Source of the DNA: Curvibacter gracilis ATCC BAA-807
GTDB lineage: Bacteria > Pseudomonadota > Gammaproteobacteria > Burkholderiales > Burkholderiaceae_C
Direction: 5' to 3'
NCBI RefSeq assembly: GCF_000518645.1
Contig: NZ_JADZ01000015.1
Location: 124,001 to 188,000, forward strand
Length of the DNA: 64,000 nt
Positions 11,248 through 19,460 of this stretch are shown here, piece after piece. The position numbers and the translations under genes are program-made. The notes under the pieces are model-generated. The model was not told the origin of the DNA, did not search any database, and saw only the letters and a list, made by a program, of their open reading frames with translations. Every line of letters begins with the position of its first letter. The first letter of the stretch is position 1.

Positions 11248-11272
11248 ACCCCTTGAGGCAGAGGTTCAGTGC

Positions 11273-12175
11273 TCAGGCGAATCCTTCGGGCTGACGCTGA
11301 CGCCGGTCTTCGGCGTTGCGCTTCTGGATGTTGTGGCGAGCCTGATCCCAGTCGTCGTCCGACCAACTGGCCATGCGAGAGAAGTTGCCACCGGTGGCCT
11401 GGAACTGGGCGCCATCGATGGCAATCGTCTGGCCGGTGAGGTATTCGGAGCCGGGGCCGAGAAGGAAGACCGCCAGGTTGGCCAGCTCGGGCATGCGGCC
11501 GGTGCGGCCCATGGGGTTGCCCACGGCCTGGTGCTCGCCGCCTTGCGGGTTGAGCCGCGCGCTCATGCCCTCGGTGGGGAACAGGCCCGGCGCGATGGCA
11601 TTGAAGCGGATGCCGCGCCCGCCCCACTCCACGGCGAGCGACTGGGTCATGGCATGAACGCCGGCCTTGGCCATGGCCGAGGGCACGGTGTAGGGCGAGC
11701 CGTTCCAGACCCAGGTGGTGAGGATGGACAGCACCGAGGCCTTCTGCCCCGCCGCCAGCCAGCGTTTGCCACACTCCAGCGTGAGCACGAAGCTGCCGCG
11801 GAACACGATGCTGGCGATGGCATCGAAAGCGCGCGGAGACAGGTCTTCGGTGCGGCTGACGAAGTTGCCCGCGGCATTGTTGAGCAGGCCGGTGAGCGCG
11901 CCACCGTCGTCCCAGATCTGCTGCACCATGGCCGCGATGGCGGCCTCGTCGCGGATGTCGCACACCAGGGGCACGACACGACCACCGTGGGCCGCCATCA
12001 GCTCGTTGGCCGTGGCCTCCAGCACATTGGCGCGGCGGCCGCAGATGTAGATCTCGGCCCCGAGGATCAGCAGCGCCTCGGCCATGACCCGGCCCAGGCC
12101 GGTGCCGCCGCCGCTGACCAGAATGCGTTGGCCGGCCATGAGGCCGGGTTGGTAGATCAGGTCGTCCAGGGTCAT
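11273..12175 (-). CDS. SDR-family 2,4-dienoyl-CoA reductase
   Basis: Expected to reduce 2,4-dienoyl-CoA with NADPH during oxidation of unsaturated acyl chains. It has 300 residues. The cofactor motif SGGGTGLG is at about 21-28 and NNAAGNF at 99-105. The usual active-site Tyr of SDRs is replaced: the motif reads S166xxxK170 (PSAMAKAGVHAM), as in mitochondrial and peroxisomal 2,4-dienoyl-CoA reductases. The downstream sequence (SLAVEWGGRGIRFNAIAPG) also follows that family. It is the last gene of the racemase-crotonase-reductase run; the gap to the upstream crotonase is 30 bases. Confidence 0.85.
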   Translation of the reverse strand: MTLDDLIYQPGLMAGQRILVSGGGTGLGRVMAEALLILGAEIYICGRRANVLEATANELMAAHGGRVVPLVCDIRDEAAIAAMVQQIWDDGGALTGLLNNAAGNFVSRTEDLSPRAFDAIASIVFRGSFVLTLECGKRWLAAGQKASVLSILTTWVWNGSPYTVPSAMAKAGVHAMTQSLAVEWGGRGIRFNAIAPGLFPTEGMSARLNPQGGEHQAVGNPMGRTGRMPELANLAVFLLGPGSEYLTGQTIAIDGAQFQATGGNFSRMASWSDDDWDQARHNIQKRNAEDRRQRQPEGFA

Positions 12176-12205
12176 GCGAGGTCTCCCAAAATGTCAAGGT
12201 TCGTC

Positions 12206-13000
12206 TCAGCGTTCGCGGTAGCGCGGCGGGCGCTTGCCCAGAAAGGCCTCGATGCCTTCCTGGAAGTCGTCTGTCTGGCTGCACAGGATCTGGTTGCGGT
12301 CTTCCAGCGCCACCACGGCCTCCAGGCTGGCGGCGTCCACCGCATGGCCCAGGGCGTCCTTGGTCAGGCGCAGGCCCAAGGGGCTGGCGCGCAGCATGTC
12401 GTGGGCCAGCGCACGGGCCTCCTGCTGCAACTCGGCCCAGGGGGCCACGGTGCTGACCAGGCCCAAGGCTTGGGCCCGGGCCGCGTCCATGAAGCGCCCC
12501 GTGAGCAGGTAGTGCGCCGCCACCGAGCTGCCTACCATGCGGGGCAGAAAGTAGCTGACGCCGACATCGCAGGCCGACAGGCCGATGCGGATGAAGGCCG
12601 CATTGAAGCGCGCATCGGGCGTGGCCAGGCGGAGGTCGGAGGCCAGCGCCAGCGCAAAGCCGCCGCCGCTGGCCGCCCCCTGCACCAGGCTGATGATGGG
12701 CTGCGGGCAGCGGCGCATGGCGATCATGATGTCGCGCAGATCGCGCTGCACCTCGAGCATGCGGGGCACACCCAGGGCGCGGGCATCGGGGGCCTCTTTC
12801 AGGTCCAGTCCGCTGCAGAAGGCGCTGCCGGCGCCCTGCAGCAGCACCACCCGCAGTTCTGGGCGGTGGTACAGCGCCTGAAAGTAGGTCAACAGGGCCT
12901 GCACCAGCGCGGGGTTGAGGGCGTTGAGGCGCTCGGGGCGGTTCAGCGTGAGGCAGGCCACGGCGCCTTCTTCGCGCACCTGCAGCACCGGCTCAGTCAT
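12206..13000 (-). CDS. Enoyl-CoA hydratase/isomerase family protein
   Basis: A second crotonase in the locus, 264 residues. Oxyanion-hole motifs are seen at [14 protein letters not shown] (57-70) and [17 protein letters not shown] (107-123). The canonical hydratase Glu after GGG is replaced (GGGFALAL), while an Asp occurs at D145 ([13 protein letters not shown]), a pattern shared with isomerases and some steroid or branched-chain crotonases. Its ATG overlaps the racemase stop by 8 bases (ATGACTGA at 12993-13000), indicating translational coupling. The substrate is unknown. Confidence 0.83.
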   Translation of the reverse strand: MTEPVLQVREEGAVACLTLNRPERLNALNPALVQALLTYFQALYHRPELRVVLLQGAGSAFCSGLDLKEAPDARALGVPRMLEVQRDLRDIMIAMRRCPQPIISLVQGAASGGGFALALASDLRLATPDARFNAAFIRIGLSACDVGVSYFLPRMVGSSVAAHYLLTGRFMDAARAQALGLVSTVAPWAELQQEARALAHDMLRASPLGLRLTKDALGHAVDAASLEAVVALEDRNQILCSQTDDFQEGIEAFLGKRPPRYRER

Positions 13001-14120
13001 GGGAGGCCCCGGTGGGCAGGACGGCGCTCAGGGCGTCTGCATCAAGGCCCCATCGGCGCAACAGCTCAGCCGCGGCCGGCGCCGGGCGGGTACCAGGCTG
13101 ATCGGGCACGCTGCGGCTGAAGCGCGGGGCCGGCGCGGGCTGGGTCAGGCCATGGGCGGTCACGAAGGTGGCACGGGCCTGGTTGTGCGGGTGCTGCGGG
13201 GCCTCGTCCCAGTCGAGCACGGGGGCAAAGCAGGCATCGCTGCCCTCCAGCAGGGCACACCACTCGTCTCGGGTGCGGGTGCGGAACACATCGGCCAGCC
13301 GCAACTTGAGCAGAGGCCAGGCGGCAGAGTCCATCTGGGCATCGAAGGCGGGGTCGTCAGCGATGTCGCAGCGCTCGCGCAGCAGGGCATAGAACTGCGG
13401 CTCGATGGCGCCGATGGCGACGTAACGCCCGTCGGCACAGGCATAGGTGTCGTAGAAGTGGGCGCCGCCATCGAGCAGGTTCTCGCCGCGCTGGTTGCTC
13501 CAGCGCCCCGCGGCCTTGAAGCCATACATCATGGCCGACAGCAAGGCCGCACCATCGGTCATGGCCGCATCGATCACCTGCCCCTGCCCCGAGCGCTGCG
13601 CCTCGTACAGCGCACTGAGCACGCCAAAGGCGAGCAGCATGGCACCGCCCCCGAAATCGCCCACCAGGTTGAGTGGCGGCACCGGCCCCTCGCCGCTGCG
13701 GCCGATGGCATGCAGGGCCCCGCTGAGGGCGATGTAGTTGATGTCGTGCCCGGCGGCCTGGGCCAGCGGTCCGTGCTGGCCCCAGCCGGTCATGCGGCCA
13801 TAGACCAGGCGCGGATTGCGCTGCAGACAGGGTTCAGGCCCCAGGCCCAGGCGCTCCATGACGCCGGGGCGAAAGCCCTCGATCAACACATCAGCCCGCT
13901 CGATCAGACCGAGCACCTGGTCTGCCGCCCCGGCGGCGCGCAAATCCAGCGCGAGGTGGGTACGGCCCCGAGCCAGGATGTCGTGTGGATCCTTCGGTGT
14001 GCCAGGGCGCTCGATGCGCAGAACCTCGGCGCCCATGTCGGCCAGCAGCATGGCGCAAAAAGGGCCTGGCCCCAGACCGGCCATCTCGATCACCTTGAGC
14101 CCTTGCAGTGGACCGGCCAT
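12993..14120 (-). CDS. Alpha-methylacyl-CoA racemase (CaiB/BaiF family)
   Basis: Interconverts 2R- and 2S-methylacyl-CoA so that branched chains can enter S-specific beta-oxidation. It has 375 residues. The two acid/base residues of the racemase subfamily are present at equivalent positions to mycobacterial MCR: H125 in [11 protein letters not shown] and D155 in [11 protein letters not shown]. The CoA-transferase members of the family lack this pairing. The N-terminus [26 protein letters not shown] is also typical. It is the first gene of the racemase-crotonase-dienoyl-CoA-reductase run, and its presence is the main evidence that the locus handles methyl-branched substrates. Confidence 0.88.
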   Translation of the reverse strand: MAGPLQGLKVIEMAGLGPGPFCAMLLADMGAEVLRIERPGTPKDPHDILARGRTHLALDLRAAGAADQVLGLIERADVLIEGFRPGVMERLGLGPEPCLQRNPRLVYGRMTGWGQHGPLAQAAGHDINYIALSGALHAIGRSGEGPVPPLNLVGDFGGGAMLLAFGVLSALYEAQRSGQGQVIDAAMTDGAALLSAMMYGFKAAGRWSNQRGENLLDGGAHFYDTYACADGRYVAIGAIEPQFYALLRERCDIADDPAFDAQMDSAAWPLLKLRLADVFRTRTRDEWCALLEGSDACFAPVLDWDEAPQHPHNQARATFVTAHGLTQPAPAPRFSRSVPDQPGTRPAPAAAELLRRWGLDADALSAVLPTGASHD

Positions 14121-14230
14121 GTGCGTCTCCTGCCGCCACGGTGGCGACTGTTGTGGTCACCATGATGGTTCAGTCCAGGCGCCGTTTGCATCGTCGAAAC
14201 AGACGAAACTGCAGCAACGCCGGGGTAGCC

Positions 14231-15082
14231 TCAACGGCGCTTACGCCCCAGCTTGGGGGTCAGGCGGGGAAGTTTCTGGGCTTCGGATTTCAGGCGACGC
14301 TCCAGCTTCTTGGCATCTTCGGCGGCCGGCAAGTCCTCGGGCACGATGTCGCGCTGGGTCAGCAGTTTTCGCACATCGCGGTTGTTCTTGATGTGCTCGC
14401 GGCTGATGCCGGGCTCGCCCTGCAGGTCCTGTTGTTTGACCTGGGTGTTGGTGATTTCGTTGGCGAAGTCCTTGGCCTTGATCGTGATGGTCGGGAGGAA
14501 ATCGGCCAGAGGTCGGCTATCCGGCACAGCCAGGCGCTGCTTCATGCCTTGTGTGGTCAGGCCACCGAACAAAGCCGCATCACCCCGGCTGAGGATGCGG
14601 CTGAAGCCAGGGCTGTCGATGCCGCGCTCGAACAAGACGCCCGACAACTCCTTTTGCGAGAGCGTCAGCTTTTCGCGGGCGCGCAGGCGTTCCCATTCGG
14701 CCATGCGGGTCTCAATCAACTCCTGCTTTCGGGTTTGTACCGCAAAGTAGGTCATAGCAAAGGCGACGGCATCCTTGCGTGGGTCACCATTCTGAGCGAT
14801 CAGGTAGCAGGCATAGCGGGTCAGCGCGATGTCCTCGACTTCACGCTGGCTTTGCGAGCCGAGCTCGACCATTTTGTTGACGTCAACAAAATGGTCGAGC
14901 ACCGCTTGCCCTGCCTTTTCGCAAGCCACCTTGGCTTTATCAATCACCAGATCAAAATTGCGCCATTCCTTGTAGCCCAGCAGGACTTGCAACTCCCTGG
15001 CCAGCCAATATTCCACGCCATCTTTCTGGCGCGCACAGTCCTCAAAGTTCTTGTGAAGTTGGTGAATGACTTCCTTTTTCAT
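14231..15082 (-). CDS. dinD: DNA damage-inducible protein D (DinD/BRO-N type)
   Basis: A 283-residue DinD homologue. In E. coli DinD is SOS-induced and reported to modulate RecA filaments. The N-terminal BRO-N-like domain is clear (EYWLARELQVLLGYKEWRNFDLVI). Family motifs follow (RYACYLIAQNGDPRKD, then TYFAVQTRKQELIE and LFGGLTTQGMKQR), and the C-terminus is basic (KLGRKRR). No convincing LexA site was seen in the roughly 130 bases upstream. It stands alone between two long co-directional transcription units. The codons for LDHFVDVNKMVEL contain a perfect 38-bp palindrome, described separately. Confidence 0.88.
   Translation of the reverse strand: MKKEVIHQLHKNFEDCARQKDGVEYWLARELQVLLGYKEWRNFDLVIDKAKVACEKAGQAVLDHFVDVNKMVELGSQSQREVEDIALTRYACYLIAQNGDPRKDAVAFAMTYFAVQTRKQELIETRMAEWERLRAREKLTLSQKELSGVLFERGIDSPGFSRILSRGDAALFGGLTTQGMKQRLAVPDSRPLADFLPTITIKAKDFANEITNTQVKQQDLQGEPGISREHIKNNRDVRKLLTQRDIVPEDLPAAEDAKKLERRLKSEAQKLPRLTPKLGRKRR
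14863..14900. repeat. Perfect 38-bp palindrome inside dinD
   Basis: The left arm GCTCGACCATTTTGTTGAC (14863-14881) is followed with no spacer by its exact reverse complement (14882-14900). Symmetry stops at the flanking bases. It encodes a moderately conserved stretch of DinD (DHFVD / VNKMV), so it is in-frame coding DNA rather than an insertion that breaks the gene. Confidence 0.97.
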
Positions 15083-15208
15083 GGGGTCTCCCTGGCGTGA
15101 GGGCGCGTGCCCTCGGTTTGGAAAACCCCATGTTGATGCGCCGGCGGCTGGCCCCTCAGGGCCGGCAGGTTGAGCGTCGGCGCTGGCGGGTCAAGCGGGT
15201 CAACCAGG

Positions 15209-18200
15209 TCAGGCGGCGCGCACCTCGATGCCTTTGAACTGGCCGGCCTTCGGCCCCCCTTGCGGGCGCGGGTAGCGCTGCGGGTCCAGGCGGTGCAGCA
15301 GCTCGGCCTCGCGCTGGCGGGCGCGCTCGACGTTGCGCGCCTTGACGTGACCGAAGCCGCGCATGGACAGCGGCAAGGCGAGCAGTTCCAGCGCCAGGGG
15401 CAGTCGCTCGGCGTTGATCAGGGGCAGCAGTTCGTGCACACGGGCCTCGTAGGCCTGGATCAGCGCGCGCTCCAGGCGGCGTTCATCGGTGTGCCCGAAC
15501 ACGTCCAACAGGGTGCCGCGCAAGACCTTGCCGCGCGCCAGCAGGCGCATGGCCGGCAGCATCCAGGCCCCCAGGCGCAGCTTGGCCGGTGGCTGGCCCT
15601 GGCGGCCGCGTGCGAGCAGTGGCGGGGCCATGTGGAATTCAAGTTGCAGCTCACCCTCGAACTGCTGGGCCAGGGCCTCACGGAAGGCCGGTGTGCTGTA
15701 AAGGCGGGCCACCTCGTACTCGTCTTTGTAGGCCATGAGCTTGAGCGCGCTGCGCGCCACGGTCTGACTCAGGGCGCCACCTGCGGGCAGACCCAGGACC
15801 AGCTCGCGCGCCAGCACGGCTTGCACGAGATCCTCGTGCCGGCGGGCATAGGCCGCACTCTGGTAGGCACTGAGCAGATCACGGGCCTGGCGGCGCAGGG
15901 CCGCCAGATCGTCTGGCGCCTGCGCCGCCGTACTCTGCGCGGGGGCCTCCAGCAGACTCTGGCAAAGCTCGGGGCGGGCGGCGGCCAGACGCCCCAGCGA
16001 AAAGGCCAGCAGGTTGGTGGGCACGGCCACGCCATTGAGTTCGATGGCGCGTTGCATGGCCGCCAGGCTCAAGGGCACCAAACCACGTTGCCAGGCGTAG
16101 CCCATGGCCAGGATGTTGGCCACGATGGTGTCGCCCAGAAAGTCTTCGGCCAGGGCCTGTGCGTCAAAGGTCTCAAGCAGGCCCGGACCGGCCGCGAACT
16201 CGAGCTTGTCGAGCAGTCGATCGACCTGCAGGCTGGCATCGGGGTTACGGATCGATTCGGCGACCGGAACCTCGTGGGTGTTGACCAGCAGACGGGTGCG
16301 ACCGCGGCGCACAGTCTGCAAGGCCTCGGGCGAGGCGGCAACGACGATGTCGCAGGCCAGCACGGCATCGGCCTGCTGGGTGTCGATGCGCACCTGGTTC
16401 AGGCGCTCGGGCAGGTCGGCCAGGCGCACGAAGGACAGCACCGAGCCCCCCTTTTGCGCAAAGCCCATGAAGTCGAGCACGCTGGCGCTCTTGCCCTCCA
16501 GGTGGGCCGCCATGGCGATCACGGCGCCCACGGTGACCACGCCGGTGCCACCCACACCGGTGACCAGCAGGTCATAGGGGGCGTCCCAGACATGGGCCGC
16601 GGGCTGGGGCAGTGCGGCCACATGCTGCTCGAAGGCCGCCGAGGCCGCTTGCAAGGCCCCCATCTTGCGCCGCGGCTGAGCGCCGCTGACGCTGACAAAG
16701 CTGGGGCAGAAGCCCTTGGCACAGGAATAGTCCTTGTTGCAGCTGCTCTGGTCGATGCGGCGCTTGCGGCCCAGGGGGGTTTCATGCGGCAGCACGGCCA
16801 CGCAGTTGCTCTGGGCCGAGCAGTCGCCACAGCCTTCACAGACCGCGTCGTAGATGAACAGGCGACGCGAGGGGTCGGCCAACTGGCCCTTCTTGCGGCG
16901 GCGGCGCTTTTCGGCGGCACAGGTCTGCTCATAGATCAGCACGGTGACGCCCGGGGTTTCGCGCAGGCGGCGCTGCACCGCATCGAGCTGGCTGCGGTCG
17001 TGGAACTCGGTGCCGGCCGGAAAGCGCTCGCGCTGTGCGTCGTACTTGGCGATGTCGTCAGACAGCACCACCACCTGCTTCACGCCCTCGCTCTCGACCT
17101 GGCGGGCAATGGCATCGACGCTGATCACACCGTCCACGGGCTGCCCCCCGGTCATGGCCACGGCGTCGTTGAACAGGATCTTGTAGGTCAGCGTGGCCCG
17201 GGCGGCCACGGCCTGGCGGATCGCCAGGTAGCCCGAGTGGTAGTACGTGCCATCGCCCAGGTTCTGGAACACATGCGGCGTGCGGGTGAACATCGAGTGC
17301 GAGACCCAGTCCACGCCCTCGCCCCCCATCTGGATCAGGCCGGCGGTGTCGCGCTCCATCCAGTTGGCCATGAAGTGGCAGCCGATGCCGGCCCGCGCGC
17401 TGGAGCCCTCGGGCACCACGGTCGAGGTGTTGTGCGGGCAACCCGCACAGAAGTAAGGCAGGCGCTTGACGCTGTCGGCGCTGTTGGCCAGCAGCGGGGC
17501 GGGCACGAAGTCGACCACGTGGCGGCGGTGGTCGTTGAAGGTCGTGTTATCCGGGAAATGCCGCAGCAGCCAGTCGGCCATCAACTCGATCAGGCGCGAG
17601 GGGCGCAGCTCGCCCAGGGCCGAGACCAGGGGCCGGCCTTGCGCATCGTGCTTGCCGACCAGGGCCGGGCGGGCTTCGGGCGGGGCGTTGTAGAACAGCT
17701 CGCGCAGCTGCTGCTCGACCACCGCGCCCTTCTCTTCGATCACCAGGATCTCGCGCAGGCCCTGCGCAAAGGCACGCACGCGGGTGGTCTCGATGGGGAA
17801 GGACAGGCCCACTTTGTAGAGTCGCACGCCCGCCGTGGCGAGCATGGCGGGGCTGATCTCAAGGCGGCGCAGCACTTCCATCAGGTCGTAGTGGGCCTTG
17901 CCGCAGGTGATGATGCCAACCTGGGCATGGGGCGATTCGATGATGTGCCGGTCGATGCTGTTGACCTGGGCAAAGGCGGCCACCGCAGCCAGCTTGTCGG
18001 CCAGGCGCGACTCGATGCGCAGCGAGGGCAGATCGGGCCAGCGGTAGTGCAGGCCGTCGGGCGGGGGCTGGTGGCCCGTGAGGGCGCGCACCGCGTCGGC
18101 ACCCTGCCACTGCGCCACGCGGGCATTGAGCTCGTCGAGGTTGACGGTGGCACCGCTTTCCACCACCTCGGACAGCGCGGTCAGCCCCACCCAGTTGCCG

Positions 18201-18817
18201 CTGTAGCGCGACAGGGCCCAGCCATACAGGCCGAACTCCAGGTACTCGGCCACATTGGCCGGCGAGACCACGGGCATGTGAAAGGCCTGCAGCAGTTGAT
18301 CGCTCTGGTGCGGCATCGAAGATGACACGCAGCCGTGGTCGTCCCCCGCCACCACCAACACCCCGCCGTGCGGCGACGAGCCATAGGCGTTGCCGTGTTT
18401 GAGGGCATCGCCGGCGCGGTCGACGCCGGGGCCCTTGCCGTACCACATGGCGTAGACGGCATCGACGGTGCGCTCGGGGTCGGACTCGACGCGCTGGGTG
18501 CCCAGCACCTGGGTGGCGCCCAGTTCTTCGTTGATGGCGGGCACGAAACGCACCCCATGGTCGGAGAATTTTTTTCCGACCTTCCAGATCGCCTGGTCGA
18601 GCATGCCCAGGGGCGAGCCCCGGTAGCCGCTGACGAAGCCCTGGGTGTTCAGGCCCTGGGCCGCGTCACGGCTGCGCTGCATCAGCAGCAGGCGCACCAG
18701 GGCCTGGGTGCCGGTGAGAAACACCTGGCCGTGCTCGGCCCACAGGTTGTCGGACAGTTTGAAATCAGGGCGCAGCGCAGGGGCTTGCGGCGCCATCAAG
18801 GTGGCTTGTGTCTCCAT
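15209..18817 (-). CDS. Indolepyruvate ferredoxin oxidoreductase, fused alpha-beta form
   Basis: Thiamine-diphosphate enzyme that oxidatively decarboxylates aryl- or branched 2-oxoacids to acyl-CoA. It has 1202 residues from ATG 18817. The N-terminal half carries the alpha-subunit pyrimidine domain (SGYRGSPLGMLDQ near 70) and the ThDP/pyrophosphate region (GCPHNTSTVVPEGSSARAG, GIGCHFMANWM). Iron-sulphur Cys clusters are visible (CEGCGDCSAQSNC and CNKDYSCAKGFCP). The C-terminal half contains the gamma-type transfer domain (LVTGVGGTGVVTVGAVIAMAA). A longer frame reaches into the lrp-like gene but starts without family similarity. It is divergent from an Lrp/AsnC regulator, the usual partner, which fits control by an amino acid or 2-oxoacid. 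Confidence 0.88.
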   Translation of the reverse strand: METQATLMAPQAPALRPDFKLSDNLWAEHGQVFLTGTQALVRLLLMQRSRDAAQGLNTQGFVSGYRGSPLGMLDQAIWKVGKKFSDHGVRFVPAINEELGATQVLGTQRVESDPERTVDAVYAMWYGKGPGVDRAGDALKHGNAYGSSPHGGVLVVAGDDHGCVSSSMPHQSDQLLQAFHMPVVSPANVAEYLEFGLYGWALSRYSGNWVGLTALSEVVESGATVNLDELNARVAQWQGADAVRALTGHQPPPDGLHYRWPDLPSLRIESRLADKLAAVAAFAQVNSIDRHIIESPHAQVGIITCGKAHYDLMEVLRRLEISPAMLATAGVRLYKVGLSFPIETTRVRAFAQGLREILVIEEKGAVVEQQLRELFYNAPPEARPALVGKHDAQGRPLVSALGELRPSRLIELMADWLLRHFPDNTTFNDHRRHVVDFVPAPLLANSADSVKRLPYFCAGCPHNTSTVVPEGSSARAGIGCHFMANWMERDTAGLIQMGGEGVDWVSHSMFTRTPHVFQNLGDGTYYHSGYLAIRQAVAARATLTYKILFNDAVAMTGGQPVDGVISVDAIARQVESEGVKQVVVLSDDIAKYDAQRERFPAGTEFHDRSQLDAVQRRLRETPGVTVLIYEQTCAAEKRRRRKKGQLADPSRRLFIYDAVCEGCGDCSAQSNCVAVLPHETPLGRKRRIDQSSCNKDYSCAKGFCPSFVSVSGAQPRRKMGALQAASAAFEQHVAALPQPAAHVWDAPYDLLVTGVGGTGVVTVGAVIAMAAHLEGKSASVLDFMGFAQKGGSVLSFVRLADLPERLNQVRIDTQQADAVLACDIVVAASPEALQTVRRGRTRLLVNTHEVPVAESIRNPDASLQVDRLLDKLEFAAGPGLLETFDAQALAEDFLGDTIVANILAMGYAWQRGLVPLSLAAMQRAIELNGVAVPTNLLAFSLGRLAAARPELCQSLLEAPAQSTAAQAPDDLAALRRQARDLLSAYQSAAYARRHEDLVQAVLARELVLGLPAGGALSQTVARSALKLMAYKDEYEVARLYSTPAFREALAQQFEGELQLEFHMAPPLLARGRQGQPPAKLRLGAWMLPAMRLLARGKVLRGTLLDVFGHTDERRLERALIQAYEARVHELLPLINAERLPLALELLALPLSMRGFGHVKARNVERARQREAELLHRLDPQRYPRPQGGPKAGQFKGIEVRAA

Positions 18818-18883
18818 GTTCTTCTCGCGCCCCGCAGGGCTTTGGGGAAGCCATGAGCTTGCCGCACCGGCGTGAGAATTTGG

Positions 18884-18934
18884 TTCTTCATTTTTGGAGA
18901 AATCCGCAGTTTCGAGATTTTCATTCCTAAAATC
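18884..18934. promoter_or_regulatory. Two A/T-rich dyads, candidate Lrp-type operator
   Basis: The 121-base divergent gap between the oxidoreductase and lrp-like genes is A/T-rich compared with its surroundings. It holds TTCTTC...GGAGAA (18884-18901, one mismatch) and GATTTT-N7-AAAATC (18916-18934, perfect arms), the latter ending 4 bases before the regulator's ATG. Autoregulated Lrp-family proteins bind such imperfect A/T-rich repeats. This is suggestive only. Confidence 0.35.
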
Positions 18935-18938
18935 AGTC

Positions 18939-19418
18939 ATGAACGAGAATTTCACACTGGATGCTGCCAGCCTGCTGATCCTGCAGGAGCTGCAGCGCGA
19001 CTCACGCCAGACCGTGCAGCAGATCGCCGCCAAGGCCGGGCTGTCGACCACGCCCTGCTGGAAGCGCATCAAGGAGCTGGAGGCGGCCGGGGTGATCCGC
19101 GGCTACACCGCGCTGGTGGACCGCAGCAAGGTGGGGCTGAACCTGCTGGTGGTGGTAGAGGTGAACCTGAGCCAGCACACCGAGACCACGGTGCGCCAGT
19201 TCGAGCGTGAGGTGGCCGTGTCGCCCCACATCGTGCGCTGCCTGAGCACCACCGGCCAGGCCGACTACATCCTGACCGTGATGGCGCGCGATGTGGCCCA
19301 TTACGAGCAGCTGTTGCACGGCACCATCTTCCGGCTGCCCGGGGTGTCGCAGGTGCGCTCCAGCATCGTGCTCAACGAGGTCAAGTCGGAGGTGCGGCTG
19401 CCGGTGGGCGAGGTCTAA
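18939..19418 (+). CDS. Lrp/AsnC family transcriptional regulator
   Basis: A 159-residue feast/famine regulator. An N-terminal helix-turn-helix (LQRDSRQTVQQIAAKAGLSTTPCWKRIKELE) is followed by the RAM/AsnC ligand-binding domain (VVVEVNLSQHTE, CLSTTGQADYIL, LPGVSQVRSSIVLNEVK). ATG 18939 is used because it leaves the usual short N-terminus before the HTH. Divergent orientation to the 2-oxoacid oxidoreductase suggests it controls that gene and itself, probably responding to an aromatic or branched amino acid (inference). Confidence 0.88.
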   Translation: MNENFTLDAASLLILQELQRDSRQTVQQIAAKAGLSTTPCWKRIKELEAAGVIRGYTALVDRSKVGLNLLVVVEVNLSQHTETTVRQFEREVAVSPHIVRCLSTTGQADYILTVMARDVAHYEQLLHGTIFRLPGVSQVRSSIVLNEVKSEVRLPVGEV

Positions 19419-19422
19419 GAGA

Positions 19423-19460
19423 CTGTTCACGATCTCCCACGAGCGCGAGATCGTGAACAG
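19423..19460. terminator. Hairpin between convergent lrp-like and PepSY genes
   Basis: A 14-bp perfect stem (CTGTTCACGATCTC at 19423-19436 with its complement at 19447-19460) encloses a 10-base loop. Four more pairs can form outside one mismatch. The PepSY stop codon lies inside the left arm. There is no long T-run on either side, so termination strength is uncertain. The position suggests a shared bidirectional transcription stop. Confidence 0.6.

Noticed and set aside
15083..15208. LexA box before dinD
   Set aside because: No CTG-N10-CAG with the expected A/T-rich core was found. The hairpin GAGGGC-GCGT-GCCCTC there is not LexA-like.
15170..18325. Very long rightward open frame opposite the oxidoreductase gene (similar ones lie opposite the RND pumps and the atp genes)
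   Set aside because: It is rich in His, Gly, Gln and Arg, has no motifs, and mirrors codon bias on the other strand. This is a high-GC shadow of a clearly conserved gene.
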